DNA of 34,014 nucleotides from positions 1-34,014 of the forward strand of contig JAHLWT010000162.1 in the NCBI GenBank assembly GCA_019057775.1, in the 5' to 3' direction. Below, one piece after another: positions 1 through 8,102 of this stretch. Every line of letters starts with the position of its first letter. Position 1 is the stretch's first letter. The notes beneath the pieces are model-generated. The model was given only the letters and a program-made list of their open reading frames with translations. It was not told where the DNA came from and made no database searches. This DNA comes from Promethearchaeota archaeon (GTDB taxonomy: Archaea; Asgardarchaeota; Lokiarchaeia; Sigynarchaeales; SOKP01). Made by a program: the position numbers and the translations under genes.

Positions 1-71
1 TGTTAATAATTCATAAATTGTATACCCAGATTCTGTATATTTTTTTTTATTTGTTAATACCAGTATAAGGT

Positions 72-79
72 TTTATAAT
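72..79 (+). promoter_or_regulatory. Candidate TATA box of uvrA
   Basis: The AT-rich octamer TTTATAAT lies about 50 bases before the uvrA start. It would place transcription initiation near 100-105 and give a short 5' leader. This is seen by eye only; the whole region is AT-rich, so chance matches are easy. Confidence 0.3.
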
Positions 80-129
80 ATCCTAGAAAAACTTTTTTGA
101 TCTCCAGAATTAAAAAGTAATAGTAGAAC

Positions 130-3000
130 ATGAATGAATTTATTGTTATTAAAGGCGCTAGACAGAATAATTTAAAGAATATTGATGTAAAAATTCCACG
201 CAATAAGCTTGTAGTTGTAACTGGTATCAGTGGGAGTGGAAAGTCATCGTTAGCTATGGACACCCTGTATGCGGAGGGACAAAGAAGATTTTTAGAATCA
301 TTGTCAAGTTACGCGAGACAATTCTTGGGAGAAATGGATAAACCCGATGTAGATTCTATTGAAGGATTATCACCCGCGATTGCAATAGAGCAAAAAGCCC
401 TTTCAAAAAATCCCCGTAGTACGGTTGGGACTGTTACTGAAATATATGATTATTATAGATTACTGTTTGCTAATATAGGGATTCCTCACTGTCCAAATTG
501 TGGGAAAGAAATAAAACCTCAAACACCTCAACAAATAATCGATCAACTTCTTAACTCTATTAAAGAAAATCAAAAGTTTGTAATAAAAGCTCCAATAATA
601 AGAGATAGAAAAGGAGAGTATAAAGAGTTATTACAGGACCTAAAAAAACAGGGATATGTAAGGGTGGAAATTGATGATATCCAATATACTTTAGATGAAG
701 AAATTTCTATGGATAAGAATGTGAAACATAACATTTATGTTATCATTGATAGACTAGTGATGCGAGAGGATATAAAAACTAGACTTGCTGATTCAATTGA
801 GACATCATTAGACTTATCTGAAGGTTTAGTCATCATTGAAGTTGTTGGAAGTGAAGAACAAATATATTCAGAACATTTAGCATGTGTTGATTGTAGTATA
901 TCTTTTCCTCAATTAGATCATAAAATGTTTTCTTTTAATATTCCTCATGGGAGCTGTAAGCACTGTAATGGTCTAGGTAATGTAATGGAATTTGATGATG
1001 GACTAATATTAGGTAATGATTTAGAGATTCCTCTTCAAGAAACTCCTATCAGAGATATACCAGGATTTGGATCTTTAACTGGCTACTTTTGGCAATCTCT
1101 AGTTCAAGTTGCCAGTTTTTATGGATTTAATACTGACAAAACACCTTTAAGAGATATCGACTCGAAAAAACTTCACAAAGTGTTATTTGGTACCGGAAAT
1201 GAATCAATTGATTTTCACTTTAAAAGTGAGAATAATGATTTTAAAAACGATAATGGTGATTTCAAATCTTCCTGGCATGTTACAAGACCTTTTGAGGGGA
1301 TTATGCCAATGATATATAGAAGATATATGGAAACACGTTCAGATTGGGCTCGTGACATATACGAAAATTTTATGAATCAAATAGATTGCCCCCAGTGCAA
1401 AGGAAAGAGATTAAAGCCTGAGAGTTTAGCAGTTACCATAGACAATTTTAACATCTCAGATTTAACAAATTTAGCTGTGAAGAATTCTTTAAAGTTTTTC
1501 AAAGAGCTTAAGCTTGATAAAACTCAGAAAATAATAGTAAAAGACGTATTAAAAGAAATATTGGATAGATTATCTTTCTTGAAAAATGTAGGGTTAGATT
1601 ACATCTCTTTAAATCGGCGCTCAGATACATTATCTGTTGGAGAAGCCGAGAGAATCAGATTAGCTACTCAACTGGGTTCAAGTCTTGTAGGAGTATTATA
1701 CGTTTTAGATGAACCAAGTGTGGGGTTACACCAAAGAGATATAGGCAATCTTATTAATATGCTGAAAAAATTGAGGGATTTAGGAAATACAGTAATCGTG
1801 GTTGAACACGATGAGGCGATAATGCGTAGCGCTGATCATATTATTGATTTAGGACCTTTAGCAGGTGAAAATGGCGGTGAAGTAGTAGCAGAGGGAACTT
1901 TAGAAGATATAATAAAGTCTTCATCCTTGTCGGGAAAATACTTATCCGGGAAAAAGAAGATTGATATTCCTAAAAATCGACGAATTTCTAATAATGAATT
2001 TATAGAAATAAAAGGAGCTAAAGAAAATAATTTAAAGAATATTGATGTAAAAATCCCACTCGGTTTGTTTACGTGCATAACAGGGGTATCTGGAGCTGGT
2101 AAAACCAGCTTAATTATTGATTGTCTTCATAAAGGACTTCATAATATCATTAATACACGAAGTTCTAAAATTAAACAAGGAAATTTTGATAATATCTTAG
2201 GTTATGATCAAATCGATAAAATCATAAATATCGATCAATCACCTATAGGTAGAACTCCAAGATCAGTTCCTGCTACATATACTAAAGCTCTAGATTATAT
2301 TAGAGAGATTTTTGCGCGTTTACAAGATTCTAGAGAACGAGGTTATAAAAAGGGGAGATTTAGTTTCAATACAAAAGCTGGTCATTGTAAAAAATGTAAA
2401 GGCACAGGCTATATTCTTAAAGAAATGTATTTCTTGCCTGACGTATATATTATGTGTGATTTATGTAAGGGAAAAAGATACAATTCCGAAACTTTAACAA
2501 TAAAATACCGAGGGAAGACGATCTCTGATATTTTAAAAATGACTTTCCATCAAGCTTTAGAGTTTTTTGAAAATATTCCAAATTTAAAGCGAACTTTAAA
2601 AACAGCTGTTGATGTAGGATTAGGATACCTAGAATTGGGACAGCCATCTACAACTTTAAGTGGTGGTGAATCCCAACGCTTAAAGATAGCAAGGGAGCTC
2701 CGAAAAACTAGCACAGGAAATACACTTTATATATTGGATGAACCAACAACAGGGTTACACATGTATGACATTCAATTTTTATTAGAAGTCCTACAAAAAT
2801 TAGTGGATAAAGGAAACACAGTAATTATTATTGAACATAATATGGATATTATAAAATCTGTTGATTTTATTATTGATCTAGGGCCCGAAGGAGGAGAAAA
2901 AGGAGGTAACATTATAGTAACGGGAACTCCCGAAGAAATTATTAAAGATAATAACTCTTATACAGCCCATTATTTAAAAAATTATCTCAATGATGCTTAA
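130..3000 (+). CDS. uvrA: Excinuclease ABC subunit UvrA
   Basis: DNA-damage recognition ATPase of nucleotide excision repair, normally loading UvrB. The 956 residues match the usual UvrA length of about 940. Two ABC modules are visible. The first has Walker A GISGSGKS at 32-39, an interrupting zinc-binding region with Cys pairs at 121/124, 252/255, 276/279 and 420/423, and the signature region near 501 followed by YVLDEPSVGLHQRD. The second has Walker A GVSGAGKT at 652-659, a zinc module with C753/C756 and C776/C779, and signature LSGGE at 843-847 followed by ILDEPTTGLH. The first signature reads LSVGE rather than LSGGE. The family is largely bacterial, so archaeal copies are usually explained by transfer. 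No uvrB or uvrC lies in the window. The ATG start is close to the beginning of the conserved N-terminal motif. Confidence 0.97.
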   Translation: MNEFIVIKGARQNNLKNIDVKIPRNKLVVVTGISGSGKSSLAMDTLYAEGQRRFLESLSSYARQFLGEMDKPDVDSIEGLSPAIAIEQKALSKNPRSTVGTVTEIYDYYRLLFANIGIPHCPNCGKEIKPQTPQQIIDQLLNSIKENQKFVIKAPIIRDRKGEYKELLQDLKKQGYVRVEIDDIQYTLDEEISMDKNVKHNIYVIIDRLVMREDIKTRLADSIETSLDLSEGLVIIEVVGSEEQIYSEHLACVDCSISFPQLDHKMFSFNIPHGSCKHCNGLGNVMEFDDGLILGNDLEIPLQETPIRDIPGFGSLTGYFWQSLVQVASFYGFNTDKTPLRDIDSKKLHKVLFGTGNESIDFHFKSENNDFKNDNGDFKSSWHVTRPFEGIMPMIYRRYMETRSDWARDIYENFMNQIDCPQCKGKRLKPESLAVTIDNFNISDLTNLAVKNSLKFFKELKLDKTQKIIVKDVLKEILDRLSFLKNVGLDYISLNRRSDTLSVGEAERIRLATQLGSSLVGVLYVLDEPSVGLHQRDIGNLINMLKKLRDLGNTVIVVEHDEAIMRSADHIIDLGPLAGENGGEVVAEGTLEDIIKSSSLSGKYLSGKKKIDIPKNRRISNNEFIEIKGAKENNLKNIDVKIPLGLFTCITGVSGAGKTSLIIDCLHKGLHNIINTRSSKIKQGNFDNILGYDQIDKIINIDQSPIGRTPRSVPATYTKALDYIREIFARLQDSRERGYKKGRFSFNTKAGHCKKCKGTGYILKEMYFLPDVYIMCDLCKGKRYNSETLTIKYRGKTISDILKMTFHQALEFFENIPNLKRTLKTAVDVGLGYLELGQPSTTLSGGESQRLKIARELRKTSTGNTLYILDEPTTGLHMYDIQFLLEVLQKLVDKGNTVIIIEHNMDIIKSVDFIIDLGPEGGEKGGNIIVTGTPEEIIKDNNSYTAHYLKNYLNDA

Positions 3001-3059
3001 TTTTTAACTCTATATTTTAGAAAAAAGCAGAAACTAGAAAACTTCTAAATCTTCATTTG

Positions 3060-3070
3060 CTTTATATAAA
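3060..3070 (+). promoter_or_regulatory. Candidate TATA box of infB
   Basis: CTTTATATAAAG-like palindromic TATA element about 52 bases before the aIF5B start, in the 121-base gap after uvrA. Together with the gap this suggests infB has its own promoter rather than being co-transcribed with uvrA. Confidence 0.45.
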
Positions 3071-3121
3071 GTAATACTTATTTGAAAAAAATATCTAATT
3101 AAATTACTAGAGTGGCTCGAA

Positions 3122-4930
3122 ATGTCAAGTTTGGATGAAAAAAAGGTAATTAGAGCTCCAATTGTCTGCATTTTAGGGCATATAGATCATGGTAAGACGA
3201 CAATTTTAGATTACATTAGAGGAACAGTTGTCCAACAACGAGAAGCTGCGGGAATTACACAACATATTGGAGCATCCTATTTCCCAACTAAAGATATCAA
3301 AGAGTTTTTGAGAAAATCCAAACAAGAATTTGCTCAGAAAGAAATTAAACTACCTGGTATGTTAGTAGTTGATACTCCCGGTCATGCTGCCTTTTTAAAT
3401 CTCCGAAGACGGGGTGGAGCCGTTGCTGATATCGCAATTTTGGTAGTTGATGTTACCGCGGGTACAATGCCAATAACATGGGAATCTGTCAGAATCCTAA
3501 AAGAGAAAAAAACTCCTTTTATAATTGCTGCAAATAAAATTGATAGGGTTTCCGGGTGGAAGTCAAAAAAAGACGCAGACTTTCTCGATTCATATAATGC
3601 TCAGAAACCTCATGTAAAAGATTTCTTGGATGAGAAGATTCTGCAAATTATGGTTAACTTTATGGAAGAGGGATATAAAGGAATTGACCGATATGATAAG
3701 ATAAAAGATTTTACTAAAAAAATTGCTATTGTACCTACTAGTGGCAAAACAGGGGAAGGTATCTCAACTCTCTTAATGATTCTCATGGGGCTAGTCCAAC
3801 AATTCTTAACTAGTAATCTTAAATTCTCTGAAGGTGCCGCTAAAGGAGTTGTTCTGGAAGTTAAAAAGGAAAAGGGACAAGGAAAAACGATGGATGTTCT
3901 AATTTACGATGGTATTGTTAATAAAGGTGATGAATTCATTGTAGGAGGTTTAGAAAAACCAATTAAATCAAAAGTAAGAGCACTACTGATTCCAAAACCC
4001 TTAGATGAAATTCGAGATCCACGACAAAAATTTGATTCAGTAGATTTAGTGAGTGCTGCTGCTGGTTTTAAAATTTTGGCACCTAACATCGATGATGTAG
4101 TAGCTGGATCTCCATTTAGAAGTATTCTTGATCCTTCAGAGGAAGATAAAATATATAATGAAATTGCTTCCGAAGTTGAGAGCATTCGGATAAAAACTGA
4201 TAAAGCAGGTGTAGTATTAAAGGCAGACACTCTAGGATCCCTTGAAGCTTTAGAAAATCATTTCTCTAAAAATGGTGTGAAGATCAGTATCGCTGATGTA
4301 GGACCAATAAAAAAAGAAGATATTATAAATGCGAATATTGTTAAAGGTTTAGACCTGTATTCTGCATCTGTTTTAGGTTTTAATGTGCCAATATTACCAG
4401 AAGCCAGAGAGCAAGCTATCATTAATAATATTAGAATTTTTACCAATAATGTTATTTATCGTTTATTGGAAGAATTTATAGAATACTCTGAAATAAGGAA
4501 GGCAAAAGATACCGCAAAAGGTTTAAGTGAATTAATAATGCCAGCAAAGATAAAGATGTTTCCTGATTTTATATTTAGAAACTCAGATCCTGCTGTTTTT
4601 GGAGTAGTGATTGAAGCAGGAACACTATTTCCGAAAGTGCCATTAATAACGGAAAAAGGGAAAAAAGTAAGAAGGATTCATCAAATTCAGGATAAAGGGC
4701 AAACATTAGAAAAAGCACCAAAAGGTTCTGAAGTTGCTATATCTATACGAGGCATTGAAATAGGTAAAGACATAGAAAAAGATGAGACACTCTTTGTAAA
4801 TATCCCAGAATCACATGTCCGGCAACTAATGGGAAAGTTTGTTGACGAATTAACTACGGATCAAAAACAAGCTCTACGAGAGTTTATCATTCTAATGCGT
4901 AAAATTACTCATCCCTGGTGGGGGATGTAG
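3122..4930 (+). CDS. infB: Translation initiation factor aIF5B
   Basis: GTPase that promotes ribosomal subunit joining and initiator tRNA positioning; archaeal/eukaryotic orthologue of bacterial IF2. At 602 residues it has the usual archaeal length without the long eukaryotic N-terminal extension. Visible motifs are G1 GHIDHGKT at 19-26, a G2 threonine at 47 in GITQHIG, G3 DTPGH at 84-88, G4 NKID at 138-141 and a G5-like TSGKTGEG. The remainder has the length and composition expected for the beta-barrel, alpha/beta and C-terminal domains. The ATG follows a leader of about 50 bases after the TATA-like element. No intein or frameshift is seen. Confidence 0.97.
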   Translation: MSSLDEKKVIRAPIVCILGHIDHGKTTILDYIRGTVVQQREAAGITQHIGASYFPTKDIKEFLRKSKQEFAQKEIKLPGMLVVDTPGHAAFLNLRRRGGAVADIAILVVDVTAGTMPITWESVRILKEKKTPFIIAANKIDRVSGWKSKKDADFLDSYNAQKPHVKDFLDEKILQIMVNFMEEGYKGIDRYDKIKDFTKKIAIVPTSGKTGEGISTLLMILMGLVQQFLTSNLKFSEGAAKGVVLEVKKEKGQGKTMDVLIYDGIVNKGDEFIVGGLEKPIKSKVRALLIPKPLDEIRDPRQKFDSVDLVSAAAGFKILAPNIDDVVAGSPFRSILDPSEEDKIYNEIASEVESIRIKTDKAGVVLKADTLGSLEALENHFSKNGVKISIADVGPIKKEDIINANIVKGLDLYSASVLGFNVPILPEAREQAIINNIRIFTNNVIYRLLEEFIEYSEIRKAKDTAKGLSELIMPAKIKMFPDFIFRNSDPAVFGVVIEAGTLFPKVPLITEKGKKVRRIHQIQDKGQTLEKAPKGSEVAISIRGIEIGKDIEKDETLFVNIPESHVRQLMGKFVDELTTDQKQALREFIILMRKITHPWWGM

Positions 4931-5003
4931 GTATGTAATTCACCTATCATGCTTCATTAATTCTTTTCTAAGCTGAAATAGATTCGGAAGGCATTTCTTT
5001 AAG

Positions 5004-5120
5004 TTATTCAATTTGTTTATCTTTTAAATCAAATATCTTGAAAAAAGTTAATCCAGAAGATTTTTTTAGAAGTGTAAAGTTATTTAGTATAATATCTGGT
5101 AATTCTTTAGGGATTGCTAT
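5004..5120 (-). pseudogene. Possible decayed coding fragment
   Basis: On the minus strand of the infB-cca gap a 38-codon stretch reads like protein, including KELPDIILNNFTLLKKSSG and GLTFFKIFDLKDKQIE, and ends at TAA. After the stop the same frame continues LKEMPSESISA to a second stop. There is no ATG, GTG or TTG in frame and a TAG lies just upstream, so it cannot be expressed as it stands. It may be a gene remnant or chance; no family is recognised. Confidence 0.2.
5086..5094 (+). promoter_or_regulatory. Candidate TATA box of cca
   Basis: AGTATAATA about 40-48 bases before the cca start, giving a predicted initiation point about 15-20 bases before the ATG. Visual call in AT-rich sequence. 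Confidence 0.3.
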
Positions 5121-5133
5121 CTAGGTTTATAAA

Positions 5134-6591
5134 ATGTCCTCAATTAATAAAATTCTGAATGATGTACTGAAAAATATTACTCCAACAAATACAGAAATTG
5201 TTCTAATTGAAGATATTACTAAAAAATTAAAGGAATTGTTAGATTCGAAGGCTAAAGATTTAAACATTAACTACACAAAAATCGAACCTCAAGGTTCTAC
5301 AGGAATTAAACAAACACAGCTGAGGAATGATTTTGATATTGACCTCTTTATAGGATTGGATTTCAAGGAATATAGATATAAATATGAAGGTTTGAGTAAA
5401 AATAAACTAAAAAAAGAGTCAAAAAAAGATTTTCTAAAATTATGCAATACTTGGTTAATTCAAAGCCTCACGTTAAAAGAGTTTGATAACCCACGTCTTT
5501 TATATGCAGAACATCCATACATAACCGTTGATTATACTTTAAGTGATAAAAAAATAAAGATAGATCTTGTTTTATATTTTGATCTGAGTTTGGATTTTAT
5601 AAAAAAAAAGGGGCCAATAACAGCTGTGGATAGATCTCCTTGGCATGGACGTTTTATAAAAAAAGAGTTAAATCAAAAACAAAAAGACGATGTCAGGCTT
5701 TTAAAACAACTTTTTAAGTCGTGTTATAGTTATGGTGATAAAAGCCCTGTTGGTAAGGTGGGTTTTATTGGATATTCTGCCGAGTTATTGATCTATTATT
5801 TTGGAGATATAATAAATCTTCTAAAGAATTTTAATAGCTTAAATAAAAAGCCATTAGATCATTATGAAAGACCTGAACAAGAATTAAGGAAAATTACCCA
5901 TTTTCAGAATGATCATCTTATAATAATAGATCCTATTGATAAAAATCGTAATGTCGCTTCAGCTATATCAGAAAAAGCATATAAATATTGTAATTTTAAA
6001 ATTAGTGAGCTCTTGAAGAATCCAATACCAGCATTTTTTGAAATAAAACCAATAGAAGAAGTTGATTTATCAAGAAAAGATGATATTTTTCTCCCAAAGA
6101 TACATGTTTTAGAACTTAAAAATATTCAACCAGAAATTCATTACACTATCATTAGAGATAAGTTGTATTCGTTAGGAGAAAGTATTAAAGCTAGCGGTGA
6201 GAAAGAACTCTCTCATAATGATCGTTTTGGTAAAATAATATTTGAAGTATATTTCGAAGATCAACTTAATGAATATAACCTAGCAATATATTGCGAGAAA
6301 CCTCATATATCCGCTACTTATCTTCGTAAAGGCCCACCCATTAAAGAAAAAATTCATGCGAAAAATTTTAAGAGTAAAAATCCTGAGTTTTTAGAAAAAG
6401 AAGGATACTTATGGGTGGAAACAAAGCGGAGTCATATCGATTTTTATCAATTTTTAAATGATTTTATATCAAAAAAAATTCCAGAAAATTTGATAATCAC
6501 TAATCTCTCGAACTCATATAACGCGAGAACATCTTCAGGAAAAAAGACTATCGAAATCCTAAAAAATATGGTTTTACCATTTTATATTTAG
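5134..6591 (+). CDS. cca: CCA tRNA nucleotidyltransferase, archaeal class I
   Basis: Adds or repairs the 3'-terminal CCA of tRNAs using CTP and ATP without a nucleic-acid template. The nucleotidyltransferase signature GSTGIKQTQLRNDFDIDLF begins at residue 54, with the paired metal-binding aspartates at 68 and 70. A third acidic residue is expected in KIDLVLYFD some 70-80 residues further on. The 485 residues fit the archaeal class I enzymes (about 430-460), slightly long. The C-terminal part, with YNLAIYCEKPHISATYLRKGPP, resembles the tail domain of that class. It follows infB after 203 bases. Its TAG overlaps the stop of the convergent histidine kinase by four bases. Confidence 0.95.
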   Translation: MSSINKILNDVLKNITPTNTEIVLIEDITKKLKELLDSKAKDLNINYTKIEPQGSTGIKQTQLRNDFDIDLFIGLDFKEYRYKYEGLSKNKLKKESKKDFLKLCNTWLIQSLTLKEFDNPRLLYAEHPYITVDYTLSDKKIKIDLVLYFDLSLDFIKKKGPITAVDRSPWHGRFIKKELNQKQKDDVRLLKQLFKSCYSYGDKSPVGKVGFIGYSAELLIYYFGDIINLLKNFNSLNKKPLDHYERPEQELRKITHFQNDHLIIIDPIDKNRNVASAISEKAYKYCNFKISELLKNPIPAFFEIKPIEEVDLSRKDDIFLPKIHVLELKNIQPEIHYTIIRDKLYSLGESIKASGEKELSHNDRFGKIIFEVYFEDQLNEYNLAIYCEKPHISATYLRKGPPIKEKIHAKNFKSKNPEFLEKEGYLWVETKRSHIDFYQFLNDFISKKIPENLIITNLSNSYNARTSSGKKTIEILKNMVLPFYI

Positions 6592-7892
6592 GCTTCTGGA
6601 ATAAGTAAGATAACATTACTTCCTTGATTAGGATTATTTTTTATTTTATCTTCTATCCATATTTTGCCTTTAAAGCTTCCTATAACCTCATTTACAAGTA
6701 ACAATCCCAAGCCAACTCTTTTAAAGCTCTTGGGAGTTCTATAATCATGTTGTAAAATGGTTTTTTTCATAGCATCGGGTATTCCTATACCATTATCAAT
6801 AAATTCCATCTTTAGATAGTGATTATCTTCAATAACCTCTTTAGAAAATTTAATCCAAACTTCAATTTCAGAATTATCATTATATCTTATAGCATTATTC
6901 AACAAGATTCTAAATACATCTTTTAAAAGAATATTTGCGTTTACATAAAGGGATTTATTATTAATTTCAGTTTTAATAGTAATGTGTTTGTCAGGAAATT
7001 TTGACTCTATCTGTTTAATCACGTCCTTTAAAATGACGGAAACTTCAATTATTGTGTTTTGAATAATCCCACCTTCTAAATCTGAAAGCTTTTTTACATT
7101 CATACCCAAATCTGCTCCTCGATTCACTTGATTTTTAGCTAGATGTATTAATTCTTTAACTTTCTCTCCTGAAATATCACTACCTATTTCCTGAGAAATA
7201 ATCTCCAAAGAGAATTCAAGGTTTTGAAGGATGTTATTTATATCATGGACAAAAAGATCTTTATAGAATTCTGCTCTATTATATGCCAATCGATATTTCT
7301 TTTCGGATTTCACTATCTTTTCTTCAATAATAGCGACAATGCCCGTGATAAGCATCATAGTAGCCATGACTATTCTTGAGAATTCCAAAAATTCGTCTGC
7401 CCCTGGGGTTCCTCCATCTCTCAGAATACTCGCTATTAATTGTATTGTTCCTGTCATTAGTATAAAACACATAAAAGCATGAGTTGGTGTTCTCTTTTTT
7501 AAATAAATTTTTATAATCAAGAATATCGTTAAGATTAGAATAAATGCAATTGCTATTTGTAAGATAAACGATGTAATCTGCTGGCTAATAGCTAATAAAA
7601 CAATTGGGGCTACTTTCCTTTTATCTGTTGTTGAAAAAGTCTGGTAATATTCATAAGATACTGCAATTATTAATAATAAGACGCTAAAAGCGGAAAATGT
7701 AATAGAAATTACTTCAAAATTATCGTATTGCTCTTGAGAGAATAATCTAAAAATTTCAGAGAGCGTTGCTGATATATATCCAGAAAGCCAAGAAAGAAGA
7801 TCTCTCCTTTTAAGACTTACCCGAGCAAATATTAATGTAGCGAAGATAATAACAACTGTAGTTGATAGATGCAAAATAAAATAGTCTTTCAA
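6588..7892 (-). CDS. Membrane sensor histidine kinase
   Basis: Orphan two-component sensor kinase, 434 residues. About six hydrophobic segments occupy residues 1-190 (roughly 5-24, 62-81, 94-110, 112-130, 138-157 and 173-190). A short linker follows, then the phospho-acceptor box FVHDINNILQ with H216, the N box LLNNAIRYND around 331-339, the G1 box DNGIGIP at 366-372 and the G2 box GLGLLLV at 394-400. The VHDINN form differs from the usual HELR/HEIR box and resembles kinases found in archaea. No receiver-domain gene lies in the window, so its partner is unknown. The membrane sensor part is not recognised as a named domain. It ends tail-to-tail with cca. Confidence 0.9.
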   Translation of the reverse strand: MKDYFILHLSTTVVIIFATLIFARVSLKRRDLLSWLSGYISATLSEIFRLFSQEQYDNFEVISITFSAFSVLLLIIAVSYEYYQTFSTTDKRKVAPIVLLAISQQITSFILQIAIAFILILTIFLIIKIYLKKRTPTHAFMCFILMTGTIQLIASILRDGGTPGADEFLEFSRIVMATMMLITGIVAIIEEKIVKSEKKYRLAYNRAEFYKDLFVHDINNILQNLEFSLEIISQEIGSDISGEKVKELIHLAKNQVNRGADLGMNVKKLSDLEGGIIQNTIIEVSVILKDVIKQIESKFPDKHITIKTEINNKSLYVNANILLKDVFRILLNNAIRYNDNSEIEVWIKFSKEVIEDNHYLKMEFIDNGIGIPDAMKKTILQHDYRTPKSFKRVGLGLLLVNEVIGSFKGKIWIEDKIKNNPNQGSNVILLIPEA

Positions 7893-7957
7893 CTCTATAA
7901 ACCTTAGTTTCTTATTATTCCTAATTAAATGTTTAAAATACTAATAAAGTTGAATAC

Positions 7958-7969
7958 TTTTAAATTTAT
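7958..7969 (-). promoter_or_regulatory. Candidate TATA box of the histidine kinase
   Basis: On the minus strand an ATAAATTTAAAA element lies about 66-77 bases upstream of the kinase ATG, in the divergent gap shared with the EF-2 paralogue. Visual call only. Confidence 0.25.
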
Positions 7970-8065
7970 ATTAAATACACGTTGTTTCACTAGTCTTCTT
8001 CACGTAAAAAACAATTCTATATTTTAAATCAATAAAATTTTTATGATTTCTCGAATTTTCTACTT

Positions 8066-8077
8066 CAATTATAACAT
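8066..8077 (+). promoter_or_regulatory. Candidate TATA box of the EF-2 paralogue
   Basis: CAATTATAACAT lies about 26-37 bases before the TTG start, the spacing expected for a nearly leaderless archaeal transcript. This supports the TTG as the real start. Visual call only. Confidence 0.3.
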
Positions 8078-8102
8078 TAATACTAAAAAAAAGTGAAACA
8101 AT

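Noticed and set aside
1..72. Minus-strand reading at the left edge that looks like protein (e.g. KKKYTESGYTIYELLT) running off the window.
   Set aside because: There is no ATG, GTG or TTG in frame after the TAA at 73-75, so no gene can be started here. It might be real only if the A9 run nearby contains an indel; too little sequence to call.
1836..2078. 80-codon open frame on the minus strand inside uvrA, and similar antisense frames inside infB, EF-2, GTPase and TPR genes.
   Set aside because: They lie wholly antisense or out of frame to well-supported genes and show no recognisable domains.
4931..5133. Possible structured RNA or tRNA in the infB-cca gap and in other gaps over 150 bases.
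   Set aside because: No cloverleaf, GC-rich stem or TTC-loop-like sequence could be found by eye; all gaps are uniformly AT-rich.
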